From assembly GCA_003104895.1 (NCBI GenBank), contig PQAG01000162.1, positions 1-5,408 on the forward strand: DNA of 5,408 bases, given 5' to 3'. Positions 1 through 4,892 of this stretch are shown piece by piece. The first letter of the stretch is position 1. Each line of letters begins with the position of its first letter. The translations under genes were made by a program, and so were the position numbers. The notes under the pieces were generated by a model. That model saw only the letters and a program-made list of their open reading frames with translations, searched no databases and was not told where the DNA came from. The stretch comes from Nitrosomonadales bacterium. GTDB taxonomy: Bacteria; Pseudomonadota; Gammaproteobacteria; Burkholderiales; Sulfuricellaceae.

Positions 1-183
1 CGCCGCGCCGTTATTGCCACCCAGCGGCGTGGCGCTGAATACCACCTGCCTGGCGCGGTAGGGCTGCCCGGTGGAACTGGTGGCGCTGTCGGCATTGGCC
101 AGGTTGCTGGCCACCACGTTGAGGCGCTGCGACTGCGCCGTCATGGCGGAACCGGAAATATCAAACAGGTTGAACAGGGACAT
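1..183 (-). CDS. flgC: Flagellar basal-body rod protein FlgC, N-terminal part (cut by left window edge)
   Basis: FlgC is a proximal rod subunit of the flagellar basal body; it is exported by the flagellar type III system and assembles in the periplasm with FlgB, FlgF and FlgG. Only the first 61 residues lie in the window. They begin MSLFNLFDISGSAMTAQSQR and continue with the rod-family signature VVASNLANADS (about residues 24-34), then a GQPYRARQVVF stretch typical of FlgC rather than FlgB. The ATG at 183-181 follows flgB's stop by two bases. A good ribosome binding site, GAGAGG (complement of 193-198), lies nine bases upstream inside the end of flgB, so the two genes are almost certainly co-transcribed and translationally linked. 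The frame is open to the edge, with no sign of damage. The identification is firm; the C-terminal part is simply not visible. Confidence 0.96.
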   Translation of the reverse strand, partial: MSLFNLFDISGSAMTAQSQRLNVVASNLANADSATSSTGQPYRARQVVFSATPLGGNNGAA

Positions 184-185
184 GC

Positions 186-587
186 TTATTGACCTCTCAA
201 GGCGAGTTCAAGCGTCTTGAATTTGCTGCTGATGCGGTCCAGGGCAAACTGGTAGCGGATGGCGTTGTCGATGAACTGGGTGCGCTCCACATCCATGTCC
301 ACGGTGTTGCCGTCAATGCTGGGCTGCACCGGCTGGCGGTACAGGGCTTGCGCGCCGAGGGGATTGGCGCCTTTGGGCTGCAGATGACCGGGCGCCGTCG
401 TATTCAATCCCGCAGGCTGACTGGGCCCGATGGCCGCCTTCAATGCACGCGAAAAATCGACATCCACCGCCTTGTATCCGGGCGTATCGGCATTGGCGAT
501 GTTGCCGGCCAGCAACTGTTGCCGGTGCGCATGCAGATTGAGCGCCTTGCTCATGAATCCGATTTCGTCGTCTATCCTGCCGGTCAT
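186..587 (-). CDS. flgB: Flagellar basal-body rod protein FlgB
   Basis: FlgB is a proximal rod subunit thought to sit near the base of the rod, next to the MS-ring/FliE. The protein has 133 residues, close to the family's usual 130-140. The rod signature LLAGNIANADTPGYKAVDVDF (about residues 25-45) is nearly canonical, and the C-terminal helix (IRYQFALDRISSKFKTLELA) is the usual coiled-coil segment of axial proteins. I chose the ATG at 587-585 because GAGG lies nine bases upstream and because it places the ALNLHAHRQ motif at the same distance from the N terminus as in E. coli FlgB. An in-frame TTG at 602-600 would add five residues but overlaps that ribosome binding site. The gene starts the flgBC operon and is preceded by a sigma-54-like promoter. 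The middle section (about residues 50-95) is Gly/Pro/Ala-rich and variable, as expected for the family. Confidence 0.97.
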   Translation of the reverse strand: MTGRIDDEIGFMSKALNLHAHRQQLLAGNIANADTPGYKAVDVDFSRALKAAIGPSQPAGLNTTAPGHLQPKGANPLGAQALYRQPVQPSIDGNTVDMDVERTQFIDNAIRYQFALDRISSKFKTLELALRGQ

Positions 588-596
588 CGTCGCCAA

Positions 597-600
597 CCTC
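597..600 (-). promoter_or_regulatory. Ribosome binding site that decides the flgB start
   Basis: On the minus strand GAGG lies nine bases before the ATG at 587-585. The alternative in-frame TTG start at 602-600 overlaps this element and has no purine-rich sequence at a suitable distance, so the shorter 133-residue FlgB is preferred. Confidence 0.7.
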
Positions 601-626
601 AATATTTCTGTCAGTGGTAACAGTTA

Positions 627-642
627 AGCACGGAGTGTGCCA
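627..642 (-). promoter_or_regulatory. Sigma-54 (RpoN) type promoter of flgBC
   Basis: The minus strand reads TGGCACACTCCGTGCT. Against the sigma-54 consensus TGGCACG-N4-TTGCW this matches every defined base except two, and the essential GG (641-640) and GC (629-628) pairs are separated by exactly ten bases. The predicted start of transcription is near 616, giving a leader of about 28 bases before the flgB ATG. In polar-flagellate Pseudomonas and Vibrio, rod and hook operons are sigma-54 dependent and driven by FleQ/FlrC-type activators, so the location makes biological sense. It is a sequence match only; no start site has been measured here. Confidence 0.75.
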
Positions 643-653
643 GGTTGGCAGGA

Positions 654-674
654 GTGAGGGGTGAGGGGTGAGGT
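654..674. repeat. Three tandem 7-bp repeats (GTGAGGG)
   Basis: GTGAGGG occurs at 654-660 and 661-667, followed by GTGAGGT at 668-674. The repeats lie directly upstream of the flgB sigma-54 promoter as seen from flgB. The tract is non-coding on both strands in the chosen annotation. Its function is unknown; it could be a simple-sequence tract with variable copy number, one end of a dispersed intergenic repeat, or part of an activator region. Confidence 0.75.
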
Positions 675-680
675 CGCTGC

Positions 681-720
681 GCTGTGAAATGCAAAAGGCC
701 CGCCTTCCCCATTTCACAGC
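681..720. repeat. Perfect 11-bp inverted repeat with 18-bp spacer
   Basis: GCTGTGAAATG (681-691) is exactly complementary to CATTTCACAGC (710-720). The spacer contains a smaller dyad, AAGG-N4-CCTT (695-706). In RNA this could form a long stem with an internal hairpin. No T run follows on either strand, so it is not a classical intrinsic terminator on its own. The centre lies about 85 bp upstream of the predicted flgB transcription start, a distance at which sigma-54 activators commonly bind, so a protein-binding dyad is an alternative reading. Confidence 0.65.
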
Positions 721-730
721 CATGCAAAAG
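689..730. repeat. 9-bp direct repeat ATGCAAAAG, two copies 33 bp apart
   Basis: ATGCAAAAG is found at 689-697 and again at 722-730. The start-to-start distance of 33 bp is about three helical turns, so both copies would face the same side of the DNA. The first copy overlaps the left arm and spacer of the inverted repeat; the second overlaps the base of the terminator hairpin. It may be a chance repeat in a short A-rich stretch. Confidence 0.4.
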
Positions 731-754
731 CGGCAAAAATTGCCGCAACGGCAA
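726..754 (-). terminator. Intrinsic terminator of the diguanylate cyclase gene, with two competing hairpins
   Basis: The region starts six bases after the stop codon of the GGDEF gene. Read on the minus strand, hairpin A pairs TTGCCG (754-749) with CGGCAA (745-740) over a TTG loop and is followed by TTTTT (739-735). Hairpin B pairs GCGGCAA (746-740) with TTGCCGC (736-730) over a TTT loop and is followed by TTTT (729-726). The two hairpins share the central arm, so only one can form at a time, but each has its own T run. This should insulate flgB from transcription of the upstream cyclase gene. Confidence 0.75.
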
Positions 755-759
755 AAAAC

Positions 760-2436
760 TCAGGCGGCCGGCATCACCCGGTTGCGGCCGGCTTCCTTGG
801 CCTGATAGAGCGCCTTGTCGGCACGGGAGATCATGGATTCGGCGCCCTCGCCCTCGCCTCTCAGCGCCACGCCGGCGCTGAAGGTGATCAAGAGGCGCTG
901 GTTGTCGTGCATGAAGAAATTCTTGGTGAGCTGGCGCTGCACCCGGGTCATCACCTTGACCCCTTCGTCCATGCCGGTGTCCGGCAGAATGATCACGAAC
1001 TCCTCGCCGCCGAAACGGGCGATCACGTCGGAGGGACGCAGCGCTTCCTTGGTCACCCGCACAAGGTGAACCAGGGCCTCATCTCCGGCATCGTGGCCGT
1101 AGGTATCGTTCAGGCGCTTGAAGTGGTCGATATCCAGCAGGGAAACGCACAGCGGCGTCTTCAGCCGGTCAGCGCGCGACAGCTCGCGCCCGAAGGCATC
1201 CGCCATGCCGCGCCGGTTGAGCGTGCCAGTCAAATGGTCTTCATGCACCAGCTCGCTCACCTGATCCAGTTCCGTTTCGAGCTGGAGAATCTTTTCTTCC
1301 GCTTCCTTGACCTGTCTGTGCGCCTGCTCCAGCTCATCGCGGGAACGCATCATGTCGAGCTGCATTCCCCGCGTATCCTTCATCAGATCGCCAAGAATCC
1401 GGTTGAGCTGGTTTATGTCCTCGGTCTTGCTGATCGCCGCGGCATAGGATTCAATCTTGCTGTGATATTCACCGGTACTGGCCGACATTTCGGACATGCG
1501 GCCGATAAACGTCGCCATCATGTTCTTGATGGTGGTTCTGGCTTCCATCAGGCTATGCTTCAGATTGCTCTGCTTGAAAATCACTTCCTTGAAGCTGCGC
1601 TCTGCGTCATACAGCACGCGGCTGTCCAGAGGCTGGGAAATAATATCCTGCACCACGGCAATCTGGCCATTCAGCCATTTGTCATCCAGCAGCAATTCGC
1701 CGATATTGTCGACCAGGAGCCTGAGCAGCCGCACCAGGCCATCCAGCACCTGGGCATCGGAATCGTTGCGCAGCTCCAGCTTGATCCAGAACTGCTTGAG
1801 TTTCTTCGCAACCCCCTGGATTGCCAGGGAGTCGCAAGCGTCACGCGCCTGCTGGGCAAGCAGGATGGCTTCATCGCGCAGATCGGGAAACTGGGACAGA
1901 CGCGGCGCCACGCCAGTCTGTATCGTTAGCGCCAGCATTTCCCGCAAAGCACCGGGAACATCGGCCAGCGAAATCTCCACGCTGGCCACCGTTTCCGGCA
2001 TTGCAGCGGCCGGGCTGCCCTGCGACCCCTCTTCAGATCCGAGTCCTTCCACCGGCACCCCCGTCTGGGCAACCGGATTCTCCCTCCATGAACCCACCAG
2101 CGCCTGCAATTTGGTGAACAGCACGGCAGGGTCCTTGGCAAAATTGCTCAACACCCGCCCCAGCCCCTCTTTCTTGCGCGCCGCCGTCATGCCGCTCTGC
2201 TTGAGGTCCCACTGGCGGATCAGTTCACGGACCAGTTCGGCCCAGTTGGCCTCACTCCCGCCGCCAGGCTTTGGCGGCACCTGGTCATCTTCGCAACGGC
2301 GTGCGGCTGGCGGCCGGACCCCGGCAATTTCGTTATAGATGGCCTGGTAATTTTCCGGGTCCGGAGCAATCCGCCGCGCCGCCAGGGTTTTCAGGGTTTC
2401 ACGGGCGATATCGGTGGGATTGGTAAAGGCGGGCAT
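760..2436 (-). CDS. Diguanylate cyclase (GGDEF domain) with uncharacterised N-terminal helical region
   Basis: The protein has 558 residues and should make cyclic di-GMP from two GTP. The GGDEF domain spans about 400-555: DHLTGTLNRRGM at its start, the metal-site DIDHFKRLNDTYGH (about 435-448), and the active-site GGEEF at 476-480. RPSD at 467-470 lies exactly five residues before GGEEF, the position of the RxxD inhibitory site, so product feedback is expected. A charged heptad-like helix at about 355-398 is probably a coiled-coil linker for dimerisation. Residues 1-350 show no membrane segment, signal peptide, PAS, GAF or REC motif that I recognise; they look soluble and mainly helical, with a Pro/Gly/Ala-rich break around 125-145. 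No EAL domain is present. The ATG lacks a clear ribosome binding site, but the N terminus (NPTDIARETLKTLAARRIAPDPENYQ) resembles starts of other proteobacterial cyclases of this type. It lies between flagellar genes, yet has its own promoter and terminator. Confidence 0.93.
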   Translation of the reverse strand: MPAFTNPTDIARETLKTLAARRIAPDPENYQAIYNEIAGVRPPAARRCEDDQVPPKPGGGSEANWAELVRELIRQWDLKQSGMTAARKKEGLGRVLSNFAKDPAVLFTKLQALVGSWRENPVAQTGVPVEGLGSEEGSQGSPAAAMPETVASVEISLADVPGALREMLALTIQTGVAPRLSQFPDLRDEAILLAQQARDACDSLAIQGVAKKLKQFWIKLELRNDSDAQVLDGLVRLLRLLVDNIGELLLDDKWLNGQIAVVQDIISQPLDSRVLYDAERSFKEVIFKQSNLKHSLMEARTTIKNMMATFIGRMSEMSASTGEYHSKIESYAAAISKTEDINQLNRILGDLMKDTRGMQLDMMRSRDELEQAHRQVKEAEEKILQLETELDQVSELVHEDHLTGTLNRRGMADAFGRELSRADRLKTPLCVSLLDIDHFKRLNDTYGHDAGDEALVHLVRVTKEALRPSDVIARFGGEEFVIILPDTGMDEGVKVMTRVQRQLTKNFFMHDNQRLLITFSAGVALRGEGEGAESMISRADKALYQAKEAGRNRVMPAA

Positions 2437-2469
2437 GTCGGTTCAGGCCAAAGGGGTAATTGCCGGAGC

Positions 2470-2499
2470 AGTATAGCACCCCCGGTTTTTCAGTTACAA
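2470..2499 (-). promoter_or_regulatory. Sigma-70-like promoter of the diguanylate cyclase gene (extended -10)
   Basis: On the minus strand TTGTAA (2499-2494, four of six consensus bases) is followed after 18 bases by TATACT (2475-2470, five of six). TGC directly precedes the -10, making an extended -10 (TGCTATACT). The predicted start near 2463 gives a leader of about 27 bases to the ATG at 2436. No sigma-28 or sigma-54 pattern was found here, which suggests housekeeping transcription rather than membership of the flagellar regulons. Confidence 0.6.
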
Positions 2500-2500
2500 T
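2495..2500 (+). promoter_or_regulatory. Possible -10 element for a leaderless flgA transcript
   Basis: TACAAT, one base away from TATAAT, lies six bases before the flgA ATG. Transcription would begin at or next to the start codon. There is no convincing -35 at 16-18 bases upstream, so the element is weak. It overlaps on the opposite strand with the -35 of the divergent cyclase promoter. Confidence 0.3.
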
Positions 2501-2506
2501 CGAGCC

Positions 2507-3199
2507 ATGGCGACGCGTTTTCCCCCTATTTTTCTGTTTCTGCTCATGGCCTTTCCTGCGCTCGCCGGCACCCAGTGGCAGGATCTCGAAGCCCTGCGCA
2601 AAGGCGCCATCCAGTTCGCCCAGCAACAAGGCGCAGCACAGCCCGGCACGGTCACCGTCAATGCGGTGCCGCTCGACCCCCGCCTGCGTCTGCCTGCCTG
2701 CCAGTCTATTGATTTCTTCATACCCACCGGCAACCGCCTGTGGGGCAACAGCAATCTCGGCGCCCGCTGCAACGCGCCTTCATCCTGGACCGTGTACATT
2801 CCGCTCACTGTCAGCATCACCAGTGAGGTGGTGTTCGCCGCCCGCCCTCTCGGCACCGGCCAGAAAATCACCGAAGCGGACATTCTGCTGAAAAGCGAAG
2901 ACATCACCCAGTTCGCCTCCGGCGTCATCACCGACCCCCGGCAGGCGCTGGGAAAAACAGCCACCATCAGCGTGGCGGCCGGATACCCTTTGCGGCTCGA
3001 CATGCTGCGCGCGCCCTACGTGATTCAGCAGGGACAGAGCGTGAAAATCCTTGCGCGGGGCCAGGGCTTCCAGGTCAACGCCGAAGGCAAGGCGCTGACC
3101 AACGCTGCGGCGGGCCAGATCGTTTCGGTACGCAGCGGGTCGGGGCAGATCATCAAGGGCACAGCGCGCGAGGGCGGCATCGTGGAAGTCCCGTTCTGA
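2507..3199 (+). CDS. flgA: Flagellar basal body P-ring formation protein FlgA
   Basis: FlgA is a periplasmic chaperone that helps FlgI subunits polymerise into the P ring around the rod. The 230 residues are near the usual length of 215-240. Residues 1-20 form a Sec signal peptide: a short basic start (ATR), a hydrophobic core (IFLFLLMAF) and an ALA-type cleavage site before GTQW. The N-terminal domain carries two cysteines (65 and 88) placed as in other FlgA proteins, probably a disulfide. A SAF-like domain covers about 107-168 (PLGTGQKITEADI and the AGYPLRLDMLR turn), and the C-terminal barrel ends in the typical GTAREGGIVEVPF. An in-frame stop at 2474-2476 and no other start codon between force the ATG at 2507, although no ribosome binding site precedes it. 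It is divergent from the cyclase gene and upstream of flgM and flgN, the usual flgAMN order. Confidence 0.96.
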   Translation: MATRFPPIFLFLLMAFPALAGTQWQDLEALRKGAIQFAQQQGAAQPGTVTVNAVPLDPRLRLPACQSIDFFIPTGNRLWGNSNLGARCNAPSSWTVYIPLTVSITSEVVFAARPLGTGQKITEADILLKSEDITQFASGVITDPRQALGKTATISVAAGYPLRLDMLRAPYVIQQGQSVKILARGQGFQVNAEGKALTNAAAGQIVSVRSGSGQIIKGTAREGGIVEVPF

Positions 3200-3211
3200 T
3201 TGATGCATCTT

Positions 3212-3220
3212 TGCTATACT
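3212..3220 (+). promoter_or_regulatory. Possible extended -10 promoter upstream of flgM
   Basis: TGCTATACT starts 12 bases after the flgA stop and is identical to the extended -10 of the cyclase gene on the other strand. No good -35 hexamer is found upstream, which extended -10 promoters can tolerate. It would give flgM and flgN a sigma-70-dependent basal transcript beginning near 3227, in addition to the sigma-28 promoter downstream. Confidence 0.4.
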
Positions 3221-3248
3221 GAAGCGAAGAAATTTCCCCGGAAACGGC

Positions 3249-3275
3249 TAAAGTTTCACCCGCGCATGCCGCTAC
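3249..3275 (+). promoter_or_regulatory. Sigma-28 (FliA) promoter of flgMN
   Basis: TAAAGTTT (3249-3256) matches the sigma-28 -35 consensus fully. After the ideal spacer of 11 bases comes GCCGCTAC (3268-3275), which matches six of eight bases of GCCGATAA. Transcription should start near 3282, about 48 bases before the flgM start codon. A FliA promoter ahead of flgM is established in enteric bacteria and closes a negative feedback loop, because FlgM inhibits FliA. Confidence 0.8.
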
Positions 3276-3290
3276 AACATTTGACAGGAT

Positions 3291-3315
3291 TGCCCTGAAA
3301 CGATCAGGAACGGCA
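3291..3315 (+). other. Possible hairpin in the flgM leader
   Basis: In the flgM transcript TGCC (3291-3294) can pair with GGCA (3312-3315), and CTGA (3295-3298) with TCAG (3304-3307), leaving GAAC as a one-sided bulge. The structure ends just before the AAAAGGA ribosome binding site (3317-3323). It might affect translation, but the stem is short and could be fortuitous. Confidence 0.25.
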
Positions 3316-3329
3316 TAAAAGGAAATATC

Positions 3330-3617
3330 GTGAAAATTGACAGCTCAATCAGCAAGACCGTTGCCACGCCAAGCGGCGAGAGCAAGGTCGTGCGCAACAA
3401 ACCAGCAAGCGCGCAGGGAAGTGCAACCGAGGTCAGGCTGACCTCCTCCAGCCAGCTCCAGGCACTGAGCGGCGGCGAGAGCCAGCCGATGGACAGCGCA
3501 AAAGTGGAAGCCATCAAGCAGGCCATCGCCGAGGGACGCTTCAAAATCAACCCGGAAAAAATTGCTGACGGCCTGCTGAGCTCGGTCAAAGAGTTGCTGA
3601 TGAATCAAAAGGCCTGA
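3330..3617 (+). CDS. flgM: Anti-sigma-28 factor FlgM
   Basis: FlgM binds sigma-28 (FliA) in the cytoplasm and blocks late flagellar transcription until the hook is complete, when FlgM itself is exported. The protein has 95 residues, typical for the family. The N-terminal half is polar and probably disordered, starting MKIDSSISK as in many FlgM proteins. The sigma-binding C-terminal part (about 56-90) holds the signature AKVEAIKQAIAEGRFKINP followed by EKIADGLLSSVKELL. The start codon is GTG at 3330, with AAAAGGA at 3317-3323 six bases upstream. A sigma-28-like promoter precedes it, and flgN follows after a single base, so flgM and flgN form one transcript. The pairing with flgN matters because FlgN influences flgM translation in Salmonella; whether that applies here is unknown. 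Confidence 0.97.
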   Translation: MKIDSSISKTVATPSGESKVVRNKPASAQGSATEVRLTSSSQLQALSGGESQPMDSAKVEAIKQAIAEGRFKINPEKIADGLLSSVKELLMNQKA

Positions 3618-3618
3618 T

Positions 3619-4101
3619 TTGAACCAGGACGCAGACGCCGTTTTCGCCGCATTGATCAGGGCGGAGTTTGACGGCTTTCAGGAATTCCTCCAGCTGCTGC
3701 AACAGGAACAGGGGGCCCTGATCAAGGGCAACGCGGACCAGCTGTTGCAGCTTGCTGCCCGCAAATCCGGACTGACCGAAAAACTGACCGGGCTCAGCGC
3801 CCAGCGCATCAGCTGCATAACTGCGGCCGGCTGTGAAAACAGCGCCTCCGGCATCGCGGCCTATCTTGGCGCCATCAAGGCACAAGCCGCGACACGCGAA
3901 CTATGGGGCAAGCTGCTGGATCTGGCCCGTGAAGCCGACCGGATCAACCGCAGCAATGGAATTCTGATTGATACCCGCCTGCGCCACAACCAGCAAACAC
4001 TTTCCGTGCTCCAGAGCGCGGCCAACCCCGCCGCCAGCCTATATGGCCCGGACGGCCAGATCAGCGGCACGGCAAGCGGCCGCCGCCTGGATAAAGCCTG
4101 A
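3619..4101 (+). CDS. flgN: Flagellar export chaperone FlgN
   Basis: FlgN binds the hook-filament junction proteins FlgK and FlgL before export and delivers them to the flagellar type III apparatus. The protein has 160 residues and is predicted almost wholly helical, with the FlgN-family pattern EFLQLLQQEQGALIKGNADQ near residues 22-41 and a LLDLAREADRINRSNGILID segment near 101-120. The C-terminal portion (RLRHNQQTLSVLQSA, then a Gly/Ser-rich tail) is the usual amphipathic binding region. The only plausible start is TTG at 3619: a stop at 3601-3603 closes the frame and no ATG or GTG occurs nearby. AAAAGG at 3607-3612 is well placed six bases upstream. The gap to flgM is one base, so translation is probably coupled. 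Its stop codon touches that of the convergent motD. Confidence 0.93.
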   Translation: MNQDADAVFAALIRAEFDGFQEFLQLLQQEQGALIKGNADQLLQLAARKSGLTEKLTGLSAQRISCITAAGCENSASGIAAYLGAIKAQAATRELWGKLLDLAREADRINRSNGILIDTRLRHNQQTLSVLQSAANPAASLYGPDGQISGTASGRRLDKA

Positions 4102-4887
4102 TTACTGCAGCACCGTCGTGGGCGCCTTGCCGTCCGGTTCGATCATGACAGTCACGCGCCGGTTGCGCGTCCTGCTGGCAATCGTGTCATTGGGCTCCAC
4201 CGGGCGCTGGTCGGCATAGCCAATCGCGGTCAGGCGTGCCGGATCGACGCCATTTTCGATAAACAGCCGCACCACGCTGCTGGCGCGCGCGGTCGAGAGC
4301 TCCCAGTTGGAAGGATAAGCCTGGGTGGCAATCGGGATGTTGTCCGTATGCCCTTCGATCTGCACCGCATTGGGCACCGTCGCCACCACCTGCGCCACCG
4401 CGCTCAGCACCTGTATGGACTTCCTCTCCAGAATTGCCTGGCCAGGCGAAAAAAGCACGCTGGCATTGATTTCGATCGACACGCCGAGCGGACTCTGGGT
4501 GACGCGCACCTGACCTTCCTTCACCAGCGGTTCCATGACTTTGAGAATGTCGCTGGCAATCCCTTTCATCTTCTCCTCCTGCTTCTTGCGTCTGGCCTCC
4601 TGCGCCGGGTCGCTTCTGAGCGGGATTTTCTGAATGATCACGTTGGGCTTTCCGGTTGGAGACAGTGCGGGAGACTCCGTTTTCAGGCGCACCACATCCT
4701 TGCTGGTGGGCGCATGCTTGAAAGCGTCAATGAGTGAATCGCTGAGGACGCGATATTTCCCCTCATTGAGCGAGGAGATGGCATACATCACGACAAAAAA
4801 GGCAAACAGCAGGGTAATGAAATCGGCGTAGGAAACCAGCCAGCGCTCGTGATTTTCGTGCTCTTCAGGTTTCTTTTTGCGGGCCAT
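4102..4887 (-). CDS. motD: Flagellar motor stator protein MotD (MotB family)
   Basis: MotD is the MotB-type half of a stator that uses ion flow across the inner membrane to turn the rotor and anchors itself to peptidoglycan. Of 261 residues, about 16-38 form the single membrane helix; Asp22 in SYADFITLLFAFF is the ion-binding aspartate equivalent to MotB Asp32. A charged linker (about 41-140, with a Lys/Glu-rich patch at 98-108) leads to the OmpA-like peptidoglycan-binding domain: LFSPGQAIL (145-153), IEGHTDN (177-183), NWELSTARA (194-202), GYADQRP (223-229) and RNRRV (241-245). The lysine-rich start and the short N terminus resemble MotD more than classical MotB, as does the pairing with a MotC-like partner. 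It begins five bases after the motC stop with no strong ribosome binding site, suggesting coupling. MotB is the alternative name; the family assignment is certain. Confidence 0.92.
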   Translation of the reverse strand: MARKKKPEEHENHERWLVSYADFITLLFAFFVVMYAISSLNEGKYRVLSDSLIDAFKHAPTSKDVVRLKTESPALSPTGKPNVIIQKIPLRSDPAQEARRKKQEEKMKGIASDILKVMEPLVKEGQVRVTQSPLGVSIEINASVLFSPGQAILERKSIQVLSAVAQVVATVPNAVQIEGHTDNIPIATQAYPSNWELSTARASSVVRLFIENGVDPARLTAIGYADQRPVEPNDTIASRTRNRRVTVMIEPDGKAPTTVLQ

Positions 4888-4892
4888 GGCTG

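Noticed and set aside
189..620. Plus-strand open frame of 143 codons over flgB
   Set aside because: Antisense to flgB, which carries the rod signature; no motif of its own and no promoter.
313..723. Minus-strand frame running through the repeat region into flgB
   Set aside because: It is out of frame with flgB over most of its length and translates the heptamer repeats; no family features.
907..1929. Long plus-strand open frame of 340 codons
   Set aside because: It lies wholly antisense to the diguanylate cyclase, whose GGDEF motifs prove the minus strand codes. The translation is rich in His, Leu and Gln, as expected for a mirror of a GC-rich gene, and shows no recognisable motif.
1496..2338. 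Plus-strand open frame of 280 codons antisense to the N-terminal half of the cyclase
   Set aside because: Ser/Arg-rich composition, no domain, no ribosome binding site, and complete overlap with a convincing gene.
2494..3208. Two minus-strand open frames over flgA
   Set aside because: Both are shadows of flgA, which has a signal peptide and FlgA C-terminal motifs; the shadows show neither promoter nor recognisable domain.
3233..3244. TTTCC-CC-GGAAA palindrome after flgA as a possible terminator
   Set aside because: The loop would have only two bases, the stem is AT/GC mixed and short, and no T run follows; it is better left unassigned.
3281..3286. Perfect TTGACA hexamer between the sigma-28 promoter and flgM
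   Set aside because: No -10 element occurs at 16-18 bases downstream; the next AT-rich stretch is about 27 bases away, so it is unlikely to be a promoter.
4075..4090. GC-rich palindrome around GCGGCCGC near the end of flgN as a terminator of motD
   Set aside because: It is inside the flgN coding sequence, has no following T run on either strand, and is explained by codons for Ser-Gly-Arg-Arg.
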